Shown: positions 18,330 to 24,646 of the stretch, in pieces
Layout of the letters: each line of letters opens with the position of its first letter
How positions within the stretch are numbered: the stretch's first letter is position 1
From: Bremia lactucae
Lineage: Eukaryota; Oomycota; Peronosporomycetes; Peronosporales; Peronosporaceae
NCBI RefSeq assembly: GCF_004359215.1
Contig: NC_090617.1
Coordinates: 323,966 to 348,611, forward strand
Direction of reading: 5' to 3'
Length of the DNA: 24,646 nucleotides
The notes under the pieces: model-generated
Database searches by the model: none
Told to the model about the DNA's origin: nothing
The model's input: only the letters and a program-made list of their open reading frames with translations
Position numbers and translations under genes: made by a program

Positions 18330-19313
18330 AACTCGCTCCAATTCGGATACGATTGGACGTAACCTCGAAGTATCTCTTCGAGGACGCGATTTACGCGTTC
18401 TGTTTGACCATCCGTTTCCGGGTGATCAGATGTTGACATAGTCAGCCGTGTTCCGAGAGATCGGAACACGGATTGCCGGAACGACGCCGTGAATCTCGGA
18501 TCTCTATCCGAGACTAATTCACGGGGTAACCCATGGAGTTTGAATACCGTGTCGATAAAGACACGGGTACGGCCCGGAGCCGTGATTGACTCTGGTACAT
18601 CAGCAAGATGTACCATCTTGCTGAATCTGTCTACAAAAACAAGGATTCCATTGTTTTTGTGTTCGTCTTCGGGAAATCCGAAGACGAGTCCATAGATACG
18701 GACTGCCAACATTCTGCCGGAAGTGGTAGAGGTTGGAGAGAACACGGTATGAAGGGCTAGGCTTTACCCATTGACATACCTCGCAAGCACGAATGTACTT
18801 GCGCACAAACTGGTACTGGCAGGGCCAGTAAAAGTCGCGATTTACTCTGAGATTCGTCTTCTCACGTCCACGATGTCCACTTGTTGGAGCATCGTGACAC
18901 TCATACATGATGCGCAAGCGCAAATCATTGTGAGTCGGGACGACGACACGTGGGGTGTCGCCGGTAACGGCTGTGTAATACAATAAGCCGTTACGTGTTG
19001 TGTATCGATCGGATGACGATCGATATAAAGCCGGTAGATCTTTAAAAGATTTATCGGATGGATTCATTAAATGATCCATCAAACAAAGGAGGTCCTTATC
19101 GTCTTTGTAGGCTTTCTTTATGTCATGAACTAAGGTTGATGACGGAACACTCGTAGTCAGTGTTGCAACAGTAAGATTACTTTCACTGTTGGAGTGCACT
19201 ACAGACTCGAAGTCAGGTCGGCGTGATAACGCATCAGCGGCGACATTAAGTCGTCCTGGTTTATATTCTACGGAGAAGTTATACTCCGCGAAGAAGGATA
19301 GCCACCTCGCCAT
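18330..19313 (-). pseudogene. E3 integrase zinc-binding and catalytic core
   Basis: The frame starting at 19313 opens with the RNase H end MARWLSFFAEYNFSVEYKPG and contains the HHCC domain (HDAPTSGHRGREKT, then YIRACEVCQ near 18790). A one-base deletion lies directly after the first catalytic Asp (about 18684) and shifts the frame to 18745-18330. That frame reads FVDRFSKMVHLADVPESIT, SDRDPRFTASF (second Asp, about 18505) and HPETDGQTERVNRVLEEILR (Glu, about 18415). Aside from the shift the core is well preserved, and the N gap cuts it after WSE. Confidence 0.87.
18363..18687. repeat. Chain of stem-loops in the E3 integrase core
   Basis: Perfect stems: 18363-18370/18376-18383 (8 bp), 18446-18456/18461-18471 (11), nested 18487-18493/18518-18524 (7) around 18494-18501/18506-18513 (8), 18547-18553/18560-18566 (7), 18601-18610/18614-18623 (10, with an overlapping alternative 7-bp stem 18594-18600/18607-18613), 18663-18672/18678-18687 (10). 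The arms interleave with conserved integrase codons. Confidence 0.85.
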
Positions 19314-19336
19314 TCTTTGCGAGAGGTGTGGGCTGT

Positions 19337-19783
19337 TTACGGCCGTGCGTAATGACGCATGGTCCGTATATATACGATGAACGGTCTATCTCGTAGGAGA
19401 TAGACCCTAATTTTAGCCAATTCATTTTTCGTGGCAAGGAGTTCCTTGTCATGCATTAAGTGATTGCGTTCAGCTGGTTGCAGCTGACGCGATTGGTAAC
19501 AGACGGCGCGAAGCGCGAGGTCTGTATCGTATTGCATTAACGCAGCCGATTGCGAAATCGCTGGCGTCACAGACCATCTGTCATGAACTGCAATCGCCAA
19601 GATGGGCGATTGCATCAAGCTTTGCTTGATACCTTCGAACGAACGCTGACAATCAGCGTTCCATAACCATTTCTCGTCTTTTTTCAAGAGACGAGAGAGA
19701 TGAACTGTCATCTCTGCATAATTGCGAGAGTACTTGTGCAAGTACGCCGCCAAACCAAGGAACTTTCTAAGTCCCTTGATCAA
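19337..19783 (-). pseudogene. E3 RNase H and RT thumb
   Basis: The minus-strand frame from 19783 reads LRKFLGLAAYLHKYSRNYAE (RT thumb/connection), then RNase H pieces MQYDTD, HDKELLATKNELAKIRVYLL (Glu) and FIVYIRTM, where the catalytic Asp of the YTDHA motif is lost to a shift. The CDASDFA block is garbled (VTPAISQSAAL), so the first Asp is also out of frame. About 17-20 codons present in E2 between GKHGVRP and KFLGLA are deleted at 19773-19786. Confidence 0.83.
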
Positions 19784-20285
19784 GGGCGCACGCCGTGTTT
19801 ACCGACGATGCACCCATAAAGTGGTATTTGGCTTGCAGCGAATATACACTTCTTGAGATTTGCATACAACTTGTGCTTTCGCATAAGTGTAGGAATCTGA
19901 CGAACATGATCTTTATAAACTTCCACGTCCGTCATACCGTCCATTCCTCGGCTATGGACCAATACATCGTCAAAATAACTCGGTGTAAATTCCCGCACCC
20001 GTCTCAACAGATTTGTTACACATCTGTTGAATGTTGCAGGGGCGTTACTAAGCCCCTGAGGCATCACTAGCCATTCCCAGAGCATCTTACTGTGGGTGCT
20101 CAATGCTGTGTACGAGATATCCCGCTCACGCATAAGGATCTGATAGATTCCATTCATCAGATCCATAGACGAAAAGATGGCACTATTAGACATACCATCT
20201 ATGATTACGTCTTTTCTCGGCAGTACTTCGAGCCCGGTTTGAGCTCGATCTCATTTCGAGTGCCTTTATCCTAAGGTACTCGCAC
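19780..20285 (-). pseudogene. E3 reverse transcriptase, fingers deleted
   Basis: The entry motif TRNEIELKPGSKY (about 20262-20225) is joined directly to PRKDVIIDGMSNSAIFSSMD at about 20213. E2 has roughly 68 residues between these points, so the fingers region is deleted. The palm is well preserved: LMNGIYQILM, MLWEWLVMPQGLSNAPATFN, and the catalytic YFDD box at 19977-19966, followed by VLVHSRG and KCIFAASQIPLYGCIVGKHG. A stop follows GVRP at the second deletion. Confidence 0.87.
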
Positions 20286-20289
20286 ACTT

Positions 20290-20740
20290 TGTGCACCACA
20301 CCCAAGTGGAGGTCTAGGTACTTCACATTAAGTAATTGACCATCCCGTAAAGTACACCAAGTGAAATTAATTAATTTGTGTAACGCAGGGCAACTTAAAC
20401 CCGTTACATGGCGAGCCTATTATTCTAAATACATCAGCTCGCGGATGACACCAGACGTCATCCCTTAAAAGTCGCACTCCCCAATTTAACCTTATTTTTT
20501 AAGATTTATAATTGGGAAGTGCAACCAATGTAAATGCATCTAATTGTATCACATACACAAGAGTGAATCACTATGTAAATTCATCCGAGTGGCAGATCAA
20601 ATTACTTTATATTAGGTAATTGACCTCCCCGTAAGTGTGTGTAACATAAGACAGCGAGCCCGTTCCGCCACACTACAAATTTTACATTTTGTAAAATCGT
20701 CAAAGGGAGGAACATGGGACAGCGAGCTGCTTTAAGCGCC
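20290..20740. other. No gene; direct repeat and hairpins between element fragments
   Basis: No frame is recognisable. A block around ATTA(A/G)GTAATTGACC followed by CCCGTAA occurs at about 20327-20350 and again at 20611-20634, flanking about 260 bases. Inside lie a 7-bp stem-loop (GGATGAC/GTCATCC, about 20434-20454), a 30-base stretch starting TGTAACGCAGGG and ending CCCGTTACA (about 20378-20407) that looks like LTR termini with almost nothing between, and an imperfect 16-bp inverted repeat GCACTCCCCAATTTA/TAATTGGGAAGTGC (about 20476-20522). A short non-autonomous insertion or LTR remnant is possible. Confidence 0.4.
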
Positions 20741-21059
20741 GCTTTTAGTCCTCTCAACCACTCTATCTGTTCTCGTATGATAGTCGGGAACCTCGTTCCC
20801 AACTGATGATGGACGACCCGGGTCTCGTCCAACTGTACGACGAGACCCATCCTCCTCGACAGAGGGTCCATCAGAGAACGAGCGCTTCCGCGCGCGTAAA
20901 ATGATTGGAGGTTCTCTTAGCGACCAGTGCGTGTTGATCTTTGTCATCACACGGCACCTGAATGCCATTTAAGATGGGCAAAGCTGATGGATCGTCTTCG
21001 AGACACCAACTCAACCATGCACGAAGCGCACCCGCGCAGCAAGAACGCCGCCGTCCCAT
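20732..21059 (-). pseudogene. Antisense frame over the chromodomain fragment
   Basis: On the minus strand a frame at 21059-20871 (LSWCLEDDPSALPILNGIQV) shifts into 20968-20732 (ARKRSFSDGPSVEEDGSRRT, then GNEVPDYHTRTD). The second part matches the E3 antisense frame (VFSDGPSEPSDGSR, GNEAPSCHVKVD) and the E2 one (GKRSYFDG, RNEVSSYHARVD). It reaches beyond the end of the sense chromodomain, where no sense coding is known. Product unknown. Confidence 0.35.
20740..20905 (+). pseudogene. Isolated chromodomain fragment of a fourth gypsy element
   Basis: The plus-strand frame reads SYDSREPRSQLMMDDPGLVQ, LYDETHPPRQRVHQRT and SASARVK followed by a stop. This matches the C-terminal half of the chromodomain and the pol end of E2/E3 (SHDSWEPRSQL, YDETHP). 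No integrase, RT or LTR precedes it; the left break is at about 20750. The W of the usual SW-EPR is R here. It points opposite to E3. Confidence 0.8.
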
Positions 21060-21287
21060 AGTGCCTCAGTTGCAACGCCGACAGCTACTGATGCTTCTGT
21101 CGTAGTGCTAACTGGACGTAATGATTCATCCCACTTTCGCTGTGAGGATGTAGATCCGTCGCTCATTGTTGACTACAATGAGTCGACGCCGCTGCAATCA
21201 CTTTATAGTAGTGAGGTTCGCAGCGAGCTAATGGGGAAGCGTGATGGCGCTATATTGCCCATTTAATTTTCCCACATTGCTCCTATC
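21060..21287. other. Unassigned, probably upstream part of the copia element
   Basis: No continuous frame is visible. In copia elements the stretch before integrase would carry gag and protease, but no zinc knuckle or D-S/T-G motif could be found here. No LTR end was seen. Confidence 0.35.
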
Positions 21288-21311
21288 ATGGAGACGCCGA
21301 ACGTTGCGAAG

Positions 21312-21473
21312 GCAAGCTTGCTTAATGACAGCAATGTAACTGTCTCGTCGTCTTTTCTAGCTGGCGCAGTGACGATTCATGAGACTATGAAAGCAAACTT
21401 GCCTAACGTGAGCAATGTAACTGTCTCGTCGTCTGTGCAAGCTAGCGCAGCGACTATTCCTGGGACTTTAAAA
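21312..21473 (+). repeat. 81-bp tandem repeat, two in-frame copies
   Basis: Units 21312-21392 and 21393-21473 share a long central block (AGCAATGTAACTGTCTCGTC) with about a dozen or more differences elsewhere. In the frame of 21288-21503 each encodes 27 residues containing the shared SNVTVSSS. The frame is kept by the length (3 x 27). It lies just upstream of copia integrase; no domain is recognised. Confidence 0.85.
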
Positions 21474-21483
21474 GAATTTTGTA

Positions 21484-22271
21484 TTAAAGCGGAAGCCATG
21501 TGAGGACGAAAATTTACCGGAAGAAGTTCACACTGATGTCTTGGGACCTATCAGTCCGAGATCTCGAGGTGGCGCATATATGTTGTATGTTTATCGACGA
21601 CTATTCGCGTTACGTCATCGCGCATCTCATGAAGGCAAAGAGCAAGGTATTTCATCGTTTTGCTGAATACAAAGAGCTTATGGAAACTCAATCCGGTTGC
21701 CGCATCAAGTGTGTTAGCAGCGACAATGGAGGGAAAAGCACAAGTCACCAGTTTTCCAACTACTTTGCGAAGAACGGAATCGCAACCTCGTAGGGTCCAT
21801 AACAGAACGCACTCGTAGAAAGAACAAACGGAATCATCGAAGAATGGGAATATCAATGTTACATTTTGAACAACTGAGCAAGGAATCGTTGAGTGAAGCG
21901 CTCATGACGGCGTGTTCGTGCACCTACTTTCGAACACGGTCCAAAGCAATATTACACCCTACGAGCTGGTCTACGATTCTAAACCTGACCTTGAACGCCT
22001 ACATGTATTTGTATTACTTGTTTCTTACATGTCGAGAAGCCTCGTCGCTCGAAGTGGGATAGTAAGTTACTTCTGTATTTTTCTTGGGTACAGTCCAGGA
22101 TCGAAGGCATATCGCGTATGGGACGCAGAAGTCAAACCTTTTATTACATCCCGCAAAATCAAGTTGGATGAGCGTGGACCGTCTCGATACATAACAATGC
22201 CAAGATCTGACTTCGTACCCGTTCAGTTCGTGGACACCGATGATATGGCTGATGCCCAGGATTTTGTTTAA
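21484..22271 (+). pseudogene. Copia integrase
   Basis: Reading in three frames: EDENLPEEVHTDVLGPISPR (first catalytic Asp, about 21501-21560), then CCMFIDDYSRYVIAHLMKAK and CVSSDNGGK (second Asp, 21720), then QNALVERTNGIIEEWEYQCY (catalytic Glu, about 21800-21860). After the core, YELVYDSKPDLERLHVF and CIFLGYSPGSKAYRVWDAEV (22077-22137) are the usual copia integrase C-terminal region. All three acidic residues can be found, but stops (for example after IATS at about 21793) and shifts separate them. Confidence 0.82.
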
Positions 22272-22739
22272 ACAGCGACACAACCGATTGTAGATGTGGA
22301 CATAGAAACGGTAGACTACGATGATAACATGATGAACGAACTGTCTGGGGATATGGATATTGATGCAATTGAAAGTTTAAATACCTCTTTCTTATCTATA
22401 TCAACCTTCGCGGAAGTACAACAGACTCATCACGGATCACAATTAAGAACAGCAGCTATTTCATTTGGGACCCGAATGTCAACTTGTACCAAAGATATCA
22501 GAGCGGTAGGGAATCGCATCATCTTTAGCAAGTCGGGCAGAAGAAGCCGCTGAAGCTATGAAGAACGTTTACGTTTCCCTTATGAGCAGGACCACTTAGT
22601 CTTCACCATCGAGATTTACAGTGTCCACTGGGCGATTGCTTTTGGAAGCAGCTCATAACTCAGGGGAGGGGACCCATCGGCACCTAATACGCTAATGCGC
22701 CAAACGAAAATGGCGAGTCTGATCCCAAAATGCCTAGTT
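22272..22739 (+). pseudogene. Copia integrase-RT linker
   Basis: Fragmented plus-strand frames with acidic composition (DIETVDYDDNMMNELSGDMD at 22299-22358) connect integrase and RT. This linker is poorly conserved in copia elements, and no catalytic motif is expected. Confidence 0.5.
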
Positions 22740-23560
22740 TCGATGAAGGTTTTCAAATTGCGTCATCAGCAGTGGATTTACCGCGGAGTTACGCCAAAGC
22801 ACTTGTATCATGTGAAGCGGCTGTATGGAAAGAAGCTATTCGTGCAAATTAAAACGCATGCCATTAATAACACAAGGGGTATTGTTCGAAAGCTTCTCGC
22901 TCCGAGAGGCTTTCACATGGGAAATTGGTGACATGCGTGGTAATTTTGCACGTTTAGCTTCTTTCCATACAGCCGCTTCAAAGTAATCGGTTGCAAATAG
23001 GTGCTTGCATTGAAGCAGAACAAAAAAGATGAAACTACAAGATTCAAGGCCCGTTTCGTTGCACTTGGTTTTCTGCAGGTTTACAGAATTGATTACACTG
23101 AAACCTACGCTCTAGTAGAGAGTACGGCAACAATTCGGATCTTTCTGTCAATGTGCTGTCAGCTTGGTGACGCTATCAAACAATTAGACATGAAACAGCA
23201 TATCTGAATGTGACTCTTACAGGAGCAGTGTACACGAATGTATCGCTTGGGGGCAAAGCCAAAAACGGATATATTTTGCACGATGCGACCTTGCCCAAAT
23301 ATTCATGGATTATTTCTGAGCCAGAACTTAACCGGATTTCGCAAGCTGCGAAAGCGTTTGCATGGCTTAAAGCAAGCTGGCGCTGTATGGCACAAGACGA
23401 TTCGAGAAGTCTTTATTACGGCTAAATTTCGACAGTGTTTGTCAGACCAATGTCACTTCGCTCGAAACGGCATTGTATTAGTGGCTTTATGCGTTTATGA
23501 AGAGCTGAGATGCTTTCTGATGATTACCTCGAAGATAGAAGGATAAATGGGAAGTGAGAT
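22740..23560 (+). pseudogene. Copia reverse transcriptase with fold-back insertion
   Basis: The start CEAAVWKEAIRAN (about 22811-22850) is followed by NNTRGIVRKLLAPRGF, then by an inserted inverted copy of the previous stretch (22932-22980). After that come KVIGCK, RFKARFVALGFLQVYRIDYT (about 23044-23100), IRIFLSMCCQLGDAIKQLDM and LHGLKQAGAVWHKTIREVFI (about 23365-23420). The catalytic YVDD block reads VALCVYEELR (23481-23510), so both catalytic Asp are lost. No RNase H follows. Confidence 0.82.
22813..22980. repeat. Long inverted repeat inside copia RT
   Basis: Left arm 22813-22860 and right arm 22932-22980 are reverse complements over about 48 bases with only a few mismatches and one single-base gap. 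The core TGAAGCGGCTGTATGGAAAG continues into AAGCT identically. The 71-base spacer contains normal RT codons. Normal RT sequence resumes immediately after the right arm, so the right arm is a templated inverted insertion. Confidence 0.92.
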
Positions 23561-23826
23561 ATAATTACATAGTATGCAAAGTCCTGGTTCTCGATTTCTT
23601 CCTTTATGCTCTCTTTACACTAACGTTACATCCAGCTGTGTCTATTTTTATCTAGATATGTATGGTTAAGATTACCGCTCAATATCACATCTTATGAGCT
23701 TGGGATCTTGCCACAACCTTTACTCCTAGTAAACTGCTGGAATTTGTCGCAGGTTTTAACATTCCCCGTCAAGGTGCATGACCTACTAGATCAGACATTT
23801 TTGTGAGTGTAACGAGCTGTGGCGTA
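23561..23826. other. No gene seen
   Basis: AT-rich sequence between the copia fragment and the E5 LTR. No frame, copia LTR end or repeat was recognised. GCGTA directly precedes the E5 LTR and is the expected place for a target-site duplication. Confidence 0.45.
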
Positions 23827-24276
23827 TGTAACGGGGTGTATCGTTACATGAAATTAACACTAAAAGGTTGTTAATTAATATTATCTAAAAGATAGATAAT
23901 ATTTGGAGGAAATTACTTTATATAGTAATTTCCTGAATTCTTATCCATAAATAGGTATAGACCATTATGTCTATTTATTCCGCAGACTAATCAGCTGTAG
24001 AAGTAATCAAAGAGAGTTACGAGATAAGATAGATAAGAATTCATTTACATGTTTAGTATTAGTTTATAGTTAAGACAGCATTTACAAAGATAGATTAACA
24101 AGACACTTAACTATATTAATACAGTTTTCATTTTACACTCTTAAGCTAACTTGCCTTAAGAGAAGTCTTCCTCTATACGTACAGTGTACGTCACCTAACG
24201 AGAGGCACCACTCACATCTGAAGCAGTGTGAAGTGGACTTGTACTGAAACAGTACAAGTCGCAGTGCCCCGTTACA
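23827..24276 (+). repeat. 5' LTR of E5
   Basis: The LTR begins TGTAACGGGG and ends GTGCCCCGTTACA, which are inverted termini with TG...CA ends, 450 bp. It shows TTTATATAG near 23917, a possible TATA element. Several long stem-loops occur: 23877-23886/23894-23903 (10 bp), 23907-23917/23924-23934 (11), 23947-23954/23971-23978 (8), 24138-24145/24155-24162 (8), 24177-24182/24186-24191 (6), 24236-24245/24251-24260 (10). The right boundary is confirmed by the primer-binding site two bases on. Confidence 0.85.
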
Positions 24277-24278
24277 CC

Positions 24279-24294
24279 TGGTAGCACTTTGTAG
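24279..24294 (+). other. Primer-binding site of E5
   Basis: TGGTAGCACTTTGTAG lies two bases after the LTR end, sharing its first ten bases with the site of element A at 12409. It would pair with the 3' end of a tRNA ending AGTGCTACCA. An initiator-methionine tRNA is the likely primer by analogy with yeast Ty1/Ty3 (TGGTAGC start). Confidence 0.7.
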
Positions 24295-24326
24295 TCCGTC
24301 CAAGGACCACATTTCCCACATTTAAC

Positions 24327-24646
24327 ATGGACATGTTAGATGGTAGTGGGAATACGCATCACGTTTCCCCTGAAAGCTACTCCTTTCTAAGTGATATAGA
24401 AAGGAGTGCGGTTGAACGAATGAGTTCATCCGTAGGAAACGATGCAATCCTGGCATTACTGTCCAACTTAGACAGAGATGCCCTCCATTCAACCGTCGCC
24501 AAGTTCATACAACATGAACTTGACGAGATGAAGGAAAAAGTAGCCTTGCTGAATCAGCAAGGCTCTCAACAGGCGGAACTGTTGAGATTACAACAGGTAC
24601 AGACCCCTGTACCTGGGATGACGCAAACGCGTCGTCCCGAAACTCT
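24327..24646 (+). CDS. E5 gag, N-terminal 106 codons, open to the window end
   Basis: The ATG at 24327 opens a frame with no stop to the last base (106 complete codons). It begins MDMLDGSGNTHHVSPESYSF and continues with a helical, charged segment (FIQHELDEMKEKVALLNQQG) and a Gln/Leu-rich stretch (LLRLQQVQ), a probable coiled coil in the first part of gag. It follows the primer-binding site by about 30 bases, where gag is expected. A second in-frame ATG lies two codons later; the first was chosen because E2 shares both. The downstream capsid and zinc knuckle, seen in E2, lie outside the window. Its codons are built into a continuous series of hairpins. Confidence 0.82.
   Translation, partial: MDMLDGSGNTHHVSPESYSFLSDIERSAVERMSSSVGNDAILALLSNLDRDALHSTVAKFIQHELDEMKEKVALLNQQGSQQAELLRLQQVQTPVPGMTQTRRPET
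24379..24638 (+). repeat. Stem-loop array inside E5 gag coding sequence
   Basis: Perfect or near-perfect stems: 24379-24388/24398-24407 (10 bp), 24459-24463/24471-24475 (5), 24500-24508/24514-24522 (9, loop 5), 24542-24551/24555-24564 (10, loop AAT), 24564-24572/24579-24587 (9, loop 6), 24594-24602/24607-24615 (9, loop 4), 24615-24624/24629-24638 (10 with one G-T, loop AAAC). The last five are almost contiguous over 139 bases, sharing or nearly touching their end bases. Confidence 0.9.

Larger units (their letters stand above)
16545..20290 (-). mobile_element. E3: Ty3/gypsy chromodomain retrotransposon fragment
   Basis: A minus-strand relative of E2 containing RT (from about 20280), RNase H, integrase and chromodomain (to about 16545). 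LTRs, gag and protease are missing. It is cut at both ends: at the right in the first codons of RT (entry motif TRNEIELKPGSKY) and at the left just after the pol C-terminus, against element A. It contains a 663-base N gap within integrase and two internal deletions in RT. E2 and E3 can be followed in parallel almost base by base over integrase, so they are the same family or sister families. Confidence 0.85.
21288..23560 (+). mobile_element. Ty1/copia retrotransposon fragment, decayed
   Basis: Integrase (about 21500-22220) precedes reverse transcriptase (about 22740-23550), the order that separates Ty1/copia from Ty3/gypsy. The pieces are in plus orientation but in several frames with many stops. 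No LTR, gag, protease or RNase H was recognised, so only the middle of pol remains. A fold-back duplication sits inside RT and a two-copy 81-bp repeat lies before integrase. By eye the dense stem-loop pattern of the gypsy elements is absent. Confidence 0.8.
23827..24646 (+). mobile_element. E5: left end of a possibly intact Ty3/gypsy element of the E2 family
   Basis: The element consists of LTR 23827-24276, primer-binding site from 24279 and gag from 24327 open to the window end. LTR ends, gag start (MDML) and gag hairpins match E2. No stop, shift or damaged terminus is visible, unlike every other element here, so this is the youngest copy. RT, integrase and the second LTR must lie outside the window. 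Confidence 0.82.

Noticed and set aside
17571..18745. Very long reading frames of 256-360 codons across the N run
   Set aside because: Their length comes from unknown bases; only the flanking integrase residues are real.
24133..24321. Minus-strand open frame of 62 codons over the LTR end of E5
   Set aside because: It spans LTR, primer-binding site and leader, with no protein motif; openness is expected in hairpin-rich sequence.
24500..24638. Regular short repeats suggesting a CRISPR array
   Set aside because: The units differ in sequence from each other; they are inverted repeats within an open gag frame, not direct repeats with spacers.

Overview
The window reads as retrotransposon-dominated eukaryotic DNA. 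No intact host gene, tRNA, rRNA or bacterial-type operon is visible. Ty3/gypsy elements carrying a C-terminal chromodomain (chromovirus type), together with a decayed Ty1/copia element and a 663-base assembly gap (17667-18329), fit a plant-pathogenic oomycete (Phytophthora or downy-mildew type). That assignment rests on remembered similarity of the pol proteins and is an inference.

Layout. 1-3996: old sequence with three broken, unrecognised coding stretches (minus 1100-1870, plus 1722-2485, minus 2846-3990). 3997-11973: a nearly complete but decayed minus-strand gypsy element (called E2) with both LTRs, a polypurine tract, gag, protease, RT, RNase H, integrase and chromodomain. 12049-16545: a plus-strand gypsy element of another family (called A) with 5' LTR, primer-binding site, gag, protease, RT, RNase H and only the first part of integrase. 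At about 16545 it runs head-on into 16545-20290, a minus-strand relative of E2 (called E3) without LTRs, gag or protease and containing the N gap. 20290-20740: no gene. 20740-20905: a plus-strand chromodomain scrap. 21288-23560: a decayed plus-strand copia element with integrase and RT. 23827-24646: a clean LTR, primer-binding site and open gag start of another E2-family element (called E5) that runs off the right edge.

The most unusual signal is not a gene. The gypsy elements are packed with short perfect stem-loops (6-11 bp stems, mostly 3-10 nt loops) every 30-60 bases, in LTRs, gag, integrase and the spacer after pol. In the open gag of E5 five hairpins stand almost back to back. The same hairpins occur at corresponding places in E2 gag with changed sequences and, at several positions, compensatory base-pair changes. 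The copia element in the same window does not show this density by eye. A second unusual feature is an antisense reading frame starting just inside the 3' LTR of E2 and overlapping the pol 3' end. E3 and the chromodomain scrap carry a recognisably related antisense frame.

E2, A, E3 and the copia element cannot encode working proteins as they stand, because of stops, frameshifts, deletions and lost catalytic residues. Only E5 looks potentially intact, and only its first 106 gag codons are visible.
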